Shown: positions 37,370-46,636, counted from the first letter of the stretch. The stretch is 64,000 nucleotides of DNA from JAICXG01 sp036494545 (GCA_036494545.1 DASXOB010000016.1:372001-436000), one strand, 5' to 3'. Translations and numbers: made by a program. The notes: generated by a model not told the origin, from the letters alone.

Positions 37370-37458
37370 ACCTTGGACGGACGCTTTGGAGGGCGCAGCG
37401 GTTGTAAATCGCCGTTGCCGGTTTACTCGATTGCGACGCGGGCTAGTTTCGTCTTTCC

Positions 37459-38508
37459 ATGCCCATCTCCGAAGATCAGATCAAGGAAGCGCTCCGGACC
37501 GTAAAATATCCAGGCTTCAGTCGAGATATCGTCTCATTTGGTTTGGTGCGGGGGATCGATGCACGCGACGGCGACGTCGTGGTGCAGCTCGCGCTGGCCA
37601 CGAACGATCCCGCCATTCCACAGACAATCAAAAGCGAAGCCGAGAACGCACTCCGCCAGCTCGAGGGTGTCAACGATGCCAAGGTGCGGATTGATATTCA
37701 CGCTCCGCCCGCCGGCAGTGGGAGCGCGAATGTCGGTGCGACAAGGATTGCGGGCGTAAGACATGTTGTTGCCATCGCGAGCGGCAAAGGCGGCGTCGGC
37801 AAATCGACGGTCGCGGCGAACCTGGCGGTCGCACTTCAACAAACGAGTGCCGCCGTTGGTTTGTGCGATTGCGATATCTACGGCCCGAGCATTTCGCTCA
37901 TGTTTGGTTCGCGCGAGCGTCCGATGGCGACGGAGGAAAATCGCATCATCCCGGTGGAGCAATACGGCCTGCGCCTGATGTCGATGGGCTTCCTGCTCGA
38001 CGACGCTTCGCCTGCCATTCTCCGCGGACCGATGGTGACGCGTTACACGCAACAGTTTCTCCGCCAGGTTGAATGGGGCGAACTGGATTACCTTGTCCTC
38101 GATCTTCCACCCGGCACGGGCGACATCCAGCTCACCATCGTGCAAACGGTCGCGCTCTCCGGAGCGATTATCGTTACTACTCCGCAGGAAGTTGCACTCA
38201 TCGATGCGCGCAAGGCGTCCACCATGTTCGAAAAGGTGAACGTGCCCGTGCTCGGTTTGATCGAAAACATGAGTTATTTCGTCGCGCCTAACGACGGCCA
38301 GCGCTACGACATTTTCGGAACCGGCGGTGGCGAGCGTGAAGCGAAACGGTTGCGCGTGCCATTGTTAGGCCAAATTCCCATCGACATCGCGACGCGCGAA
38401 GCGGGCGACCGCGGAATGCCGGTCACGGCGGAGGATGGCGAATCGCCGGTGAGCGTGGAATTTCGCCGGATCGCCGCGCGCTTGCGCGATGAGTTGCATG
38501 CAAGGTAA
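37459..38508 (+). CDS. mrp: Mrp/ApbC-family P-loop ATPase
   Basis: 349 residues. An N-terminal MIP18/DUF59 domain (about 1-90) precedes a deviant-Walker ATPase with SGKGGVGKST and DYLVLDLPPGTGD. The family carries iron-sulfur clusters to apoproteins. The usual CxxC pair after ENMSYF is missing: here the sequence is ENMSYFVAPNDGQRYDIFG, with Ala in place of the first Cys. Cluster binding by the standard ligands is therefore doubtful. The suf operon is 4 kb away. Confidence 0.92.
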   Translation: MPISEDQIKEALRTVKYPGFSRDIVSFGLVRGIDARDGDVVVQLALATNDPAIPQTIKSEAENALRQLEGVNDAKVRIDIHAPPAGSGSANVGATRIAGVRHVVAIASGKGGVGKSTVAANLAVALQQTSAAVGLCDCDIYGPSISLMFGSRERPMATEENRIIPVEQYGLRLMSMGFLLDDASPAILRGPMVTRYTQQFLRQVEWGELDYLVLDLPPGTGDIQLTIVQTVALSGAIIVTTPQEVALIDARKASTMFEKVNVPVLGLIENMSYFVAPNDGQRYDIFGTGGGEREAKRLRVPLLGQIPIDIATREAGDRGMPVTAEDGESPVSVEFRRIAARLRDELHAR

Positions 38509-38596
38509 AGCTTGCCTTTCAATGGCCGCGTCGCCTTAAATATCCGGCGCCTTGATTCGTCTAATGCTGAAGAACGAAAAAGGATTGACCGCTGCC

Positions 38597-38836
38597 ATGA
38601 ATGAAAACTCGACTTCGCCCGAAGACGCCGAGACCCATTTTCTAAGAAACTCTGTCCTCTACAAGGAGTTTCTGGCCGAGCGCGAGGAAATTTTGAAACA
38701 CAAATGGATCGAGAGCGAAAAAGCCGGGGCCGACATCGGATTTGAAAAAGCGCTGCTCGATTGGATTGTGAAGCATCGCTCCAATTGGCGCGAACGACGA
38801 ATGCGCGAACACAGAATGGCCAAAGTGCCGGCCTGA
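38597..38836 (+). CDS. Small charged hypothetical protein
   Basis: 79 residues from ATG 38597 (MNENSTSPEDAE); an in-frame start at 38552 would add 15. The conserved-looking part is helical and charged (FLAEREEILKHKWIESEKAG, DWIVKHRSNWRERRMREH). No function recognised. Codon use matches the neighbours and it lies in a tight array between mrp and pyrR, so it is probably a real gene. Confidence 0.65.
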   Translation: MNENSTSPEDAETHFLRNSVLYKEFLAEREEILKHKWIESEKAGADIGFEKALLDWIVKHRSNWRERRMREHRMAKVPA

Positions 38837-38879
38837 GTACGCACCGTTCCTTTAAGGCGGTCCTGTGAGGTCGCAAAGG

Positions 38880-39440
38880 ATGAAGCAAAAAACGCCTAAC
38901 GAAAACAGCGCAGTCCGCATCTTCGATGTGGACACGTTAGGCCGTACGCTACGGCGCATGGCGCACGAGATTATCGAGCGCAATCAGGATCTCGGTTCGC
39001 TCATTCTCGCCGGGATTCCGGCCCGCGGCGTGGAACTGGCGCAACGGATCGCGGCCGAGATTAAGACGATCAAAAAAGTGTCAGTCGCCAGTGGGGTGAT
39101 CGATGTCTCCATGCATCGCGATGATCTTGGGAAGCGAGGAGCGTTGCCGGTCGTTAGGCCGTCGCAACTTCCTTTGCCATTAGAAGGAAAAACCGTCGTG
39201 ATCGTGGACGACGTGATCTTTACCGGCCGCACTTGTCGGGCAGCGCTCGATGCAATTCGCTCCTTTGGCCGGCCGGACCGCATTCAACTTGCCGTCTTGA
39301 TCGATCGCGGGCACCGCGAACTACCTATTCGTCCGGATTTTGTCGGAAAGAATTTGCCAACCGCGCAAGGCGAGCGTGTCCGCGTCCGACTGAAAGAAAC
39401 CAACAGCGAAGCCGATGCCGTCTGGCTTGAAAAAGAATGA
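38880..39440 (+). CDS. pyrR: PyrR-type pyrimidine regulator / uracil phosphoribosyltransferase
   Basis: 186 residues from ATG 38880, with a GAGG about 12 bases upstream. The PRPP-binding motif VVIVDDVIFTGRT and the segments LAGIPARGVELA and LIDRGHRELPI identify the family. In other bacteria PyrR binds leader RNA of pyr genes and attenuates them when UMP is high. It is directly upstream of pyrB and pyrC. No attenuator hairpin was recognised in the short gap ahead of it. Confidence 0.92.
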   Translation: MKQKTPNENSAVRIFDVDTLGRTLRRMAHEIIERNQDLGSLILAGIPARGVELAQRIAAEIKTIKKVSVASGVIDVSMHRDDLGKRGALPVVRPSQLPLPLEGKTVVIVDDVIFTGRTCRAALDAIRSFGRPDRIQLAVLIDRGHRELPIRPDFVGKNLPTAQGERVRVRLKETNSEADAVWLEKE

Positions 39441-39483
39441 ACCGCGCGATTCGCGAGGACTCGAGTCTTCTCATCCCAAGATA

Positions 39484-40407
39484 ATGATGCACTGGACACG
39501 CAAGGATTTGTTAGGCCTGCGCGAGTTGTCCGCTGAGGAAATCACGCTTGTTCTCGATACGGCCGATGCCTTCAAACAGGTGGGCACACGGGAGGTGAAG
39601 AAAGTCCCAGCTCTACAAGGCAAGACATTGATCAATCTTTTCATCGAGCCGAGCACGCGCACACGAACTTCATTTGAACTTGCGGCCAAACGCCTGAGCG
39701 CCGATATCGTCAACATTTCGGCCTCGGCTTCCAGCCTAACGAAAGGCGAAACGCTAAAGGATACGGCGCGTGTTTTGGAAGCGAATCATGCCGACATCAT
39801 CGTCCTCCGCCACAGCTCAGCCGGGGCGCCGCAGTTTCTCGCGAGTCGCGTTGGCGCGAGCGTGATCAACGCCGGCGACGGTGCCCACGAGCATCCGACG
39901 CAGGGGCTGCTGGATTCCTACACCATCCGCGAGAAAAGGGGCGCGATCGCCGGACTGCATGTTGCGATTCTCGGCGACATTCTTTTCAGCCGGGTGGCGC
40001 GCTCGAACATCTTTGCGCTTCTGAAGCTTGGCGCCCGGGTCACCCTCGTTGGGCCAAGCACGCTGGTGCCGCGCGCTTTCGAGCAACTAGGCGTGACGGT
40101 CTCGCACGAGCTTGAAGAAGTTCTGCCGACGGCCGACGTCGTGAATCTGCTTCGCATCCAGCACGAGCGACAACGAAAGGAATATTTCCCGGGCTTGGGC
40201 GAATACATTCGTCTTTTTGGACTAACGAAAGAGCGGGCCAAACTTCTCAAGCCCGATTGTATCATCATGCATCCGGGCCCGATCAATCGCGGGGTCGAGA
40301 TTGATAGCGAATTGGCTGACGGCGAGCGGAGCGTGATTCTCCAACAGGTAACAAACGGTCTCGCGGTGCGAATGGCCGTGCTTTATCTCTGCGGCGGAGT
40401 GAACTGA
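39484..40407 (+). CDS. pyrB: Aspartate carbamoyltransferase catalytic subunit
   Basis: 307 residues from ATG 39484 (MMHWTRKDLLGL). FIEPSTRTRTSFELA binds carbamoyl phosphate, HPTQGLLD is the conserved active-site loop, and the C-terminal HPGPINRGVEI binds aspartate. It makes carbamoyl aspartate in UMP synthesis. No regulatory PyrI subunit is seen. pyrC starts two bases after its stop. Confidence 0.95.
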   Translation: MMHWTRKDLLGLRELSAEEITLVLDTADAFKQVGTREVKKVPALQGKTLINLFIEPSTRTRTSFELAAKRLSADIVNISASASSLTKGETLKDTARVLEANHADIIVLRHSSAGAPQFLASRVGASVINAGDGAHEHPTQGLLDSYTIREKRGAIAGLHVAILGDILFSRVARSNIFALLKLGARVTLVGPSTLVPRAFEQLGVTVSHELEEVLPTADVVNLLRIQHERQRKEYFPGLGEYIRLFGLTKERAKLLKPDCIIMHPGPINRGVEIDSELADGERSVILQQVTNGLAVRMAVLYLCGGVN

Positions 40408-40409
40408 TC

Positions 40410-41687
40410 ATGAGAACGGTTCTTCGCAACGGTCGGATTATCGACCCCAGCAACAATCGCGATGAGATGGCCGATCTTTGGATTGCTGATGGCAAAATCG
40501 CCATGCCGGAAAGCGACCAAGCTGAAGCGCAAATCGAAGAGATCGACGCGAAAGGACTGATCGTTAGTCCAGGTTTGATCGATATCCATGTTCATTTCCG
40601 CGAGCCGGGGTTCAGCTGGAAAGAGACGATCGAGTCCGGATCGCGTGCGGCCGCAGCCGGAGGATTCACGACGGTCCTTTGCATGCCGAACACTTCGCCG
40701 GCGGCGGATAGCCCGAGCACAATTGCGTGGATCATGGATCGCGCTGCGAAGGTTGCCTGCATCAATGTTCTGCCGACAGGTGCGATATCAAAAAATCTGG
40801 CGGGCGAAGAACTGGCGCCAATTGGTTCGCTCGCGCAAGCCGGCGTGGTCGCGATTACCGACGACGGGCATTGCGTACAGAATAATGAGGTGATGCGACG
40901 CGCGGTTGAGTACGCGCGGATGGTCGGCGTGCCGGTGCTGGATCATTGCCAGGATTACAATCTCGTCGGCAACGGCGTGGTGCACGAAGGCTATTGGAGC
41001 ACGCTGCTCGGATTGCCCGGCTGGCCGAGCGCAGGAGAGGAAGCGATGGTGGCGCGAGACGTATTACTCGCAGAATTCTGCGATCATTGGATTCATTGTC
41101 AGCACGTCAGTGCTGCGGGCAGTGTGCGGCTTCTGCGCGAGGCACGGAGACGAGGAATAAAAATCAGCGGCGAGATATGTCCGCACCACATCACGCTGAC
41201 GGATGAATCGATTCAGAATTTCGACACCAATTTCAAAATGAATCCGCCCTTGCGAACCGAGCATGACATTGATGCTTTGCTGGAAGGAATTGCGGACGGC
41301 ACGATCGAGATTTTAGCGAGCGACCACGCTCCGCACGCGGGATTCGAGAAGGAGGTAGAATTCGATCGCGCACCTTTCGGGATTGTCGGCCTGGAAACAG
41401 AGTTGGGATTGTTTCTCGATTTGCTGGTGCATAAGCGCAAGGTGATCGATTTGTCGCGCTTGATCGCGATGCTGACGGTGAACCCGGCGCGTTTGTTAGG
41501 TCTGGAGGCAGGAACGTTGTCGGTCGGCGCGGCGGCGGATGTGACCCTGATTGATCCCGAAAGGGAATGGACGGTCGAAGCAGATGCCTTTCAATCGGCT
41601 TCGCGCAACACTCCTTTTGATGGCTGGGCACTAAAGGGCCGCGCGATCCGGACGATCGTTAGGGGGAAAACCGTCTGGCAACTTTAG
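40410..41687 (+). CDS. pyrC: Dihydroorotase (class I)
   Basis: 425 residues. DIHVHFREPG supplies two zinc-binding His residues. DHCQDYN, CQHVSAAGS and ASDHAPH provide the remaining metal ligands and catalytic Asp. It closes carbamoyl aspartate to dihydroorotate, the step after PyrB. The 3' end overlaps the convergent CBS gene by four bases. Confidence 0.95.
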   Translation: MRTVLRNGRIIDPSNNRDEMADLWIADGKIAMPESDQAEAQIEEIDAKGLIVSPGLIDIHVHFREPGFSWKETIESGSRAAAAGGFTTVLCMPNTSPAADSPSTIAWIMDRAAKVACINVLPTGAISKNLAGEELAPIGSLAQAGVVAITDDGHCVQNNEVMRRAVEYARMVGVPVLDHCQDYNLVGNGVVHEGYWSTLLGLPGWPSAGEEAMVARDVLLAEFCDHWIHCQHVSAAGSVRLLREARRRGIKISGEICPHHITLTDESIQNFDTNFKMNPPLRTEHDIDALLEGIADGTIEILASDHAPHAGFEKEVEFDRAPFGIVGLETELGLFLDLLVHKRKVIDLSRLIAMLTVNPARLLGLEAGTLSVGAAADVTLIDPEREWTVEADAFQSASRNTPFDGWALKGRAIRTIVRGKTVWQL

Positions 41688-42136
41688 GCGGAAGGATAGC
41701 CGCCGGAAATGTAATCCCGCAATTGCTCGAGGGTGGCGCTTTGCGAGGAAATGACCTCTTTCACAAGGTCGCCGATCGAAATCACGCCACGCAATGCGCC
41801 ATCACTCACGACTGGTAAATGCCGGATGCGCTTATCGGTCATGAAGCGGAGGCATTCTTCGACCGTCTCACGCGGGTGTGCGGTCGTGAGTTCGGTCGTC
41901 ATGATTTCGCGTACGATCGTGTTGCGCGAGGTCTTGCCACGAAGCACGACCTTTCGTGAGTAATCGCGCTCGGAAACAATGCCCGAGAGTTGATCGTTCT
42001 CCATCACGAGCAGAGCGCCAACATTTTTTTCCGCCATGAGTTTGATGGCGTCGTAGACGGAGGTGTCGGGATGCACTGACCAAATCTCGCCGCTTTTTTG
42101 GCAGAGGATTTTGTCGATCGTGCCGCTCACCTCCAT
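41684..42136 (-). CDS. CBS-domain pair protein
   Basis: 150 residues from ATG 42136 (MEVSGTIDKIL); in-frame starts at 42196 and 42256 would add N-terminal residues, the last overlapping sufD. Two CBS motifs are clear: VHPDTSVYDAIKLMAEKNVG..SGIVSERDY and AHPRETVEECLRFMTDKRIR..RGVISIGDL (each shown in part). Such pairs bind adenine nucleotides and regulate partner proteins. It is downstream of sufD, same strand, so may be co-transcribed. Confidence 0.85.
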   Translation of the reverse strand: MEVSGTIDKILCQKSGEIWSVHPDTSVYDAIKLMAEKNVGALLVMENDQLSGIVSERDYSRKVVLRGKTSRNTIVREIMTTELTTAHPRETVEECLRFMTDKRIRHLPVVSDGALRGVISIGDLVKEVISSQSATLEQLRDYISGGYPSA

Positions 42137-42230
42137 GCCATCGAGGATACTGGCCTCCCGAAAATCGTGCAAGATGAACTCGTCGACCAGTAGCATCGCC
42201 CCGCAATGCCGATGCGTGCGCAAACGAGAT

Positions 42231-43577
42231 TCAGCGCCCGCGAAATTTCGCTGCAATCAATGACTCGAGCTTTTCCACCAGGATGCGATCCGGCAACCGC
42301 TCGAGAACTTCATTGAGAAAACCGCCAACGAGTAAATGCCGCGCGAGCGGAGCAGGAATGCCGCGTGCGAGCAGATAAAACATCTCGTCCTCGTCAATTT
42401 GTCCCGAGGTGGCGCCGTGAGTGCATCTGACGTTGTCGGCGAGAATTTCGAGGCCGGGCATCGAGTTCGCCTCGGCGTCGTCACTTAGGAGAAGGTTGCG
42501 CACTTTTTGATAGGCATCGGTGAAATGGGCCTGTGGTTCGACTCGGATGAGTCCTCCGAAAGTGGTGCGGGCGCGATCGCTAAGTGCGTTCTTGAAGAGA
42601 AGATCGCTCGCGGTATGCGGCGAGCCGTGATCCTGCAAGGTGCGGGCGTCGAACTCGCGACTGCCGTCCATCACCACAACCGCCAACATGTCGCTGCGGC
42701 TGCCTTCGCCGGCCAGGCGGCTGAGACTTTCCATGCGCGAATATTTTCCGCCCAGAGCGAGATGCAGATTCAACGCAGCGGCGTCACGCGCCACGGTAGT
42801 GGCATTGATTTGAATGCTGAGGGTTTTCTCGCTCCAATCCTGGGCGCAAATATAGGTAACCTTTGCGCCGGCGCCGACGATCAAATCGTTCACGCCACAG
42901 GAGAAGCCGGGACGGCCGCGATTTGTAGAATGGAAATGCTCGATGAACGTGACCTTAGCCATTTCCTCCGCCACCACGAGCGTGTGCGGAAAAATGGCGG
43001 CATTCTCGGCACGCAACCAGTGGAAAGTTTCCAGCGGCCACTCGACCTCAACGCCACGCGGAACATAGAGAAAGGTTCCGGACCTAACGAATGCTTCGTG
43101 CAGCGCGGCGAATTTTGCCGAGCCCAAAGCCGCTGGCTGGCTCATGAAATGCCGCCGGAACAATTCTTCATGCTCGAGCATGGCACGCCCGAGCGGCTGA
43201 AAGATCACGCCAGCCCTGCGCAATTTCTCGGAAAAAATGCTGCGCTCCAGGAGATGATCATCGGCGAAGACCAGTCGACCCGAAGTTTCATCCAGCCCAG
43301 TGGAACGATGAAGAATTTCGCGTGCGTCCTCTTCAGAAACGGGTGCGGAAATCCGATAAGGCGAAAGATCGAGCGCGGCGATATTCGAGAAGCGCCAGGC
43401 TTGATCGGTTCGCGCGGGCATCGGGAGGCTTTGGAATTGCGTCCAGGCGGTGCCTTGTTGATCCGCGAACCACGCCGGCACTGTCTGGTCGCGCTGATCT
43501 CTGTGGCCGCTCAGGATGCCGTTGTTTTCCGGCTCACTGACGGTTTCTTCTTCGAGAACAGCTGAGGAATCGCTCAT
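42231..43577 (-). CDS. sufD: Fe-S assembly protein SufD
   Basis: 448 residues. The C-terminal beta-helix half has DGSREFDARTLQDHGSPHTA, NSMPGLEILADNVRCTHGAT and YLLARGIPAPLARHLLVGGF, the SufD signature including the conserved Cys-Thr-His. It pairs with SufB to build iron-sulfur clusters. Order on this strand is sufC-sufB-sufD. SufS, SufU and SufA are not in the window. Confidence 0.95.
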   Translation of the reverse strand: MSDSSAVLEEETVSEPENNGILSGHRDQRDQTVPAWFADQQGTAWTQFQSLPMPARTDQAWRFSNIAALDLSPYRISAPVSEEDAREILHRSTGLDETSGRLVFADDHLLERSIFSEKLRRAGVIFQPLGRAMLEHEELFRRHFMSQPAALGSAKFAALHEAFVRSGTFLYVPRGVEVEWPLETFHWLRAENAAIFPHTLVVAEEMAKVTFIEHFHSTNRGRPGFSCGVNDLIVGAGAKVTYICAQDWSEKTLSIQINATTVARDAAALNLHLALGGKYSRMESLSRLAGEGSRSDMLAVVVMDGSREFDARTLQDHGSPHTASDLLFKNALSDRARTTFGGLIRVEPQAHFTDAYQKVRNLLLSDDAEANSMPGLEILADNVRCTHGATSGQIDEDEMFYLLARGIPAPLARHLLVGGFLNEVLERLPDRILVEKLESLIAAKFRGR

Positions 43578-43645
43578 ACGGCTTGAGACGCAAACGGCGG
43601 CCCCAAAGACCGCCGTTAACTGCGTCCGTTTTGCGGGGCGAAAAC

Positions 43646-45055
43646 CTAGCCGACGGAGCCTTCCATCTCAAGCTCGATCAGGCGTTTCAACTCCACGGAA
43701 TACTCCATCGGGAATTGCCTGACGAGATCATTGACGAAGCCATTCACACTCAGGCTCATGGCTTGCGCTTCGCTGAGCCCACGTTGTTGCATGTAGAATA
43801 TTTGCTCGGCGCTTACCTGGCTGACGCTCGCCTCGTGCTGCACAGCGTTGCCCGTGCCCCGCACGGTGATCGCGGGATAGGTATCGGTGCGGCTATTGGC
43901 ATTGATGAGAAGCGCGTCGCATTCCGTGTTGTTCTTGCAATTCTTCAAATGCTTGGGCACGTGCACGAGCCCGCGATAGGTGGCACGACCCTTGCCGATG
44001 CTGATGCTTTTCGAAATGATGTTGCTCGTCGTTTCGTCCGCGGCGTGAATCATTTTCGCGCCGGTGTCTTGATGCTGCCCGTCGCCGGCCAATGCGATCG
44101 AGATCACTTCACCGCGGGCTTTGCGACCTTTCATGACAACGCCGGGATACTTCATCGTTAGGCGCGAGCCGATGTTGCAGTCGATCCATTTTACCTCCGC
44201 GTTTTCGTGGGCGAGGCCGCGCTTGGTGACAAGATTGAAGACGTTGTTCGACCAGTTTTGCACGGTAATGTATTGGATCTTCGCGCCCTTGAGCGCGACC
44301 AACTCGACGACCGCGCTATGTAAAGTGGCGGTGTTGAATTTCGGCGCGGTGCAGCCTTCCATATACATCACCTCCGAGCCTTCATCCGCGATGATGAGTG
44401 TGCGTTCGAATTGGCCGAAGTTCTCGGCGTTGATGCGGAAGTAGGCCTGGAGCGGGTGCTTCACTTTGACGCCCGGCGGGACGTAGATGAACGAGCCGCC
44501 GCTAAAGACTGCACTGTTGAGTGCGCTGAATTTGTTGTCGCCGGTCGGGATGACTTTGCCGAACCACTTTCGGAAAATTTCCGGATGATTCTTTAAGCCG
44601 TCGGTGCTGCCGACGAAAATGACGCCCTGTTCGCCGACCGCTTTCTTGATGTTGGAATAAACGGCTTCACTGTCGAACTGCGCTTCAACGCCAGCGAGAA
44701 ACTTGCGTTCCTGTTCCGGAATGCCGAGGCGCTCGAATGTCCGCTTCACGTCTTCCGGCACTTCGTCCCAACTGCGTTTGGGCTGGACGCCACCGCTGAG
44801 GTAGTAGCGGATGTTATCAAAAACGATGTTCTCCAAATCCTTGCTCGCCCAATGCGTAGGCATCGGTTTGCTGAGGAAAGTACGCAACGCATTGAGACGA
44901 AACTCCCGCACCCATTCGGGATCCTGTTTAACGTCCGAAATGTAGTGGATGGTTTTTTCGCTCAAGCCCACGCCGGCGTCGTGCGTGTGAGTTTCCGGAT
45001 AAGAGAAATCGCCCTTATTACGTTCGATATCGAGAGTGCTCGTTTCTTTAACCAT
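43646..45055 (-). CDS. sufB: Fe-S assembly scaffold SufB
   Basis: 469 residues. YISDVKQDPEWVREFRL and PTHWASKDLENI are typical of the N-terminus. FVYVPPG-like and YMEGCTAPKFNTATLHSAVV contain the scaffold cysteine and neighbours, and QHEASVSQVSAEQIFYMQQR is near the C-terminus. Length is normal. It starts 22 bases after sufC ends. The octamer at 44156-44163 inside this gene is the last copy before a 20-kb stretch without any. Confidence 0.96.
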   Translation of the reverse strand: MVKETSTLDIERNKGDFSYPETHTHDAGVGLSEKTIHYISDVKQDPEWVREFRLNALRTFLSKPMPTHWASKDLENIVFDNIRYYLSGGVQPKRSWDEVPEDVKRTFERLGIPEQERKFLAGVEAQFDSEAVYSNIKKAVGEQGVIFVGSTDGLKNHPEIFRKWFGKVIPTGDNKFSALNSAVFSGGSFIYVPPGVKVKHPLQAYFRINAENFGQFERTLIIADEGSEVMYMEGCTAPKFNTATLHSAVVELVALKGAKIQYITVQNWSNNVFNLVTKRGLAHENAEVKWIDCNIGSRLTMKYPGVVMKGRKARGEVISIALAGDGQHQDTGAKMIHAADETTSNIISKSISIGKGRATYRGLVHVPKHLKNCKNNTECDALLINANSRTDTYPAITVRGTGNAVQHEASVSQVSAEQIFYMQQRGLSEAQAMSLSVNGFVNDLVRQFPMEYSVELKRLIELEMEGSVG

Positions 45056-45077
45056 AGGTTTATCCCTCGCGTTTTTG

Positions 45078-45842
45078 TTAGGCGAGCGCCGGCTCGTCAG
45101 CTTCCTCCTTCACCCAATCGTAGCCTTTTTCTTCCAGTTGCAGCGCGAGCTCCTTGTCGCCACTGAGCTCGATGCGGCCACGTACCATGACATGGACATG
45201 ATCGGGCACGATGTAGTTCAAAAGGCGCTGATAATGCGTGATCAAAAGCACGCCGAGATTCGGTCCGCGAAGGGAATTGACGCCGTGGGCGACGATCCTA
45301 AGCGCGTCAATGTCGAGTCCGCTATCGGTCTCGTCGAGCACGGCGTACGTGGGTTCGAGCATCGCCATCTGCAAAATCTCGCAGCGTTTTTTCTCCCCGC
45401 CGGAGAAGCCTTCGTTCACGGAACGCGAAGTGAAAGCGCGCGGAATTTCCAGCGCATCCATCTTTGCGTAAAGCCTTTCGTAGTAATCGGTCGCTTCGAG
45501 TTCCTCACCTTCGGCCAAACGGCCTTGAATGGCGGCGCGCAAAAAATTCGCGATCGTGACGCCAGGGATTTCGCTCGGGTATTGGAATGCCATGAAGAGA
45601 CCTTTGCGGGCGCGCTCGTCAGGCTCGAGCTCCAGCATGTTTTCGCCATCCATTGTCACAGATCCGGCGGTGACGCTGTAATCGGGGTGACCGGCAAGGA
45701 CTTTGGCAAGAGTGCTCTTGCCAGAACCGTTCGGACCCATGATGGCGTGGACTTCGCCCTTCGGCACTGTAAGGCTGAGACCGCGGATGATCTCCTGCTC
45801 GCCGATCGATACATGCAAATCTTCAATGACCAACTGATCCAT
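45078..45842 (-). CDS. sufC: Fe-S assembly ATPase SufC
   Basis: 254 residues. Walker A (GPNGSGKST), signature region (FSGGEKKRCEI) and Walker B (AVLDETDSGLDID) identify the SufC ATPase that drives SufB-SufD. It is the first gene of the suf operon; the gap to the divergent nucleotidyltransferase is about 70 bases and must hold both promoters. The TAA stop lies in a TGTTAGGC sequence, one base off the octamer. Confidence 0.96.
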   Translation of the reverse strand: MDQLVIEDLHVSIGEQEIIRGLSLTVPKGEVHAIMGPNGSGKSTLAKVLAGHPDYSVTAGSVTMDGENMLELEPDERARKGLFMAFQYPSEIPGVTIANFLRAAIQGRLAEGEELEATDYYERLYAKMDALEIPRAFTSRSVNEGFSGGEKKRCEILQMAMLEPTYAVLDETDSGLDIDALRIVAHGVNSLRGPNLGVLLITHYQRLLNYIVPDHVHVMVRGRIELSGDKELALQLEEKGYDWVKEEADEPALA

Positions 45843-45916
45843 AATTCGCGAACCGAAACATACCCTGATTCGCTGTTTTTGCGAACGGGATCGGGCCGCG
45901 TTTAGTGCAAGCGATT

Positions 45917-46636
45917 ATGGGAGGAGGAACGCACAGGATTCGAGCATTTGTCCTCTGCGGTGGGCTTGGCACCCGGCTTCGATCAGTCTTAAGCGATAGG
46001 CCAAAATCGATGGCACTTGTGGCCGGAGTTCCTTTCTTACAATTGCTCCTCCGCCAACTGCGAGCGCAGGGCGTGACGGAAGTGGTCCTCGGAACCGGCT
46101 ATAAAGCCGAGCAGATTGAAAGTTATTTTGGCGACGGCGCGGACGCCGAGCTTGCGATTCGATACTCGCGCGAGACCGAGCCGCTGGGGACGGGAGGCGC
46201 GCTTAAGCTGGCCGAGCCATTGCTCGGTGATCCAGTTCTCGTGATTAACGGAGACAGTTATGTGGAGTTCGATCTTGCCGGGGCGTGCGATCTTTTGCAG
46301 AGCAAGGATGCGGACCTCATCATGGTTCTGCACCGGGTGCCGGAGGTGAGTCGCTATGGAAGCGTGACGACGGACGACTCCAGCCGCATCGTCGAGTTCG
46401 TTGAGAAAGGCAATCGAACCGGTGAAGGATTGATCAACGCTGGCGTCTATTTGTTCCAAAAAAAAATCCTGGAGAAGATTCCGTCAGGGAAGGCTGTTTC
46501 GCTCGAGCGCGAGGTGTTTACCGAGTTATTGGCGGAAAAAGTTTACGGGCTGGTATCCGACGGCACCTTTATCGACATCGGTATTCCGAACGACCTTGAA
46601 CGCGCGCAGACGCTCCTCACGCCTTGGGTGCAATAA
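45917..46636 (+). CDS. Sugar-1-phosphate nucleotidyltransferase (HddC-like)
   Basis: 239 residues from ATG 45917; GTG 45905 is an alternative. AFVLCGGLGTRLRSVLSDRPK is the nucleotide-binding signature. GTGGALKLAE, VINGDSYVEFD and IDIGIPNDLERAQ complete the fold. Closest in type to D-glycero-D-manno-heptose-1-phosphate guanylyltransferases; other NDP-sugar pyrophosphorylases are possible. It may supply a donor sugar for the envelope loci. Convergent with the adenylation gene, seven bases away. Confidence 0.8.
   Translation: MGGGTHRIRAFVLCGGLGTRLRSVLSDRPKSMALVAGVPFLQLLLRQLRAQGVTEVVLGTGYKAEQIESYFGDGADAELAIRYSRETEPLGTGGALKLAEPLLGDPVLVINGDSYVEFDLAGACDLLQSKDADLIMVLHRVPEVSRYGSVTTDDSSRIVEFVEKGNRTGEGLINAGVYLFQKKILEKIPSGKAVSLEREVFTELLAEKVYGLVSDGTFIDIGIPNDLERAQTLLTPWVQ

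Larger units (their letters stand above)
729..44163. repeat. Dispersed octamer CGTTAGGC (hand-counted 37 copies)
   Basis: Plus orientation starts: 729, 1051, 6348, 7544, 8890, 14040, 19546, 24407, 24673, 26515, 26810, 28143, 28365, 29799, 30086, 31261, 32591, 33354, 36133, 36519, 38935, 39152, 44156. Reverse orientation (GCCTAACG): 4785, 6513, 20792, 21117, 21574, 25232, 26252, 26333, 29170, 31112, 35861, 38286, 38894, 39734. About two copies would be expected by chance for both strands in 64 kb at equal base frequencies. Copies are single, almost all inside genes, on both strands and in all four coding frames that avoid a stop. Many near-matches (TGTTAGGC, CGTTAGG) also occur. None lies in 44164-64000. 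Function unknown. Confidence 0.85.

Noticed and set aside
42507..43565. 352-residue frame antisense to sufD
   Set aside because: SufD motifs on the other strand are unambiguous; long antisense frames arise readily in GC-rich coding DNA.
729..44163. Reading the TTAGGC core as a telomere-type repeat
   Set aside because: Copies are single and scattered inside genes, never in tandem, and the gene content is bacterial.
45036..45905. Open frame antisense to sufC
   Set aside because: SufC Walker motifs lie on the minus strand; the antisense product resembles nothing.
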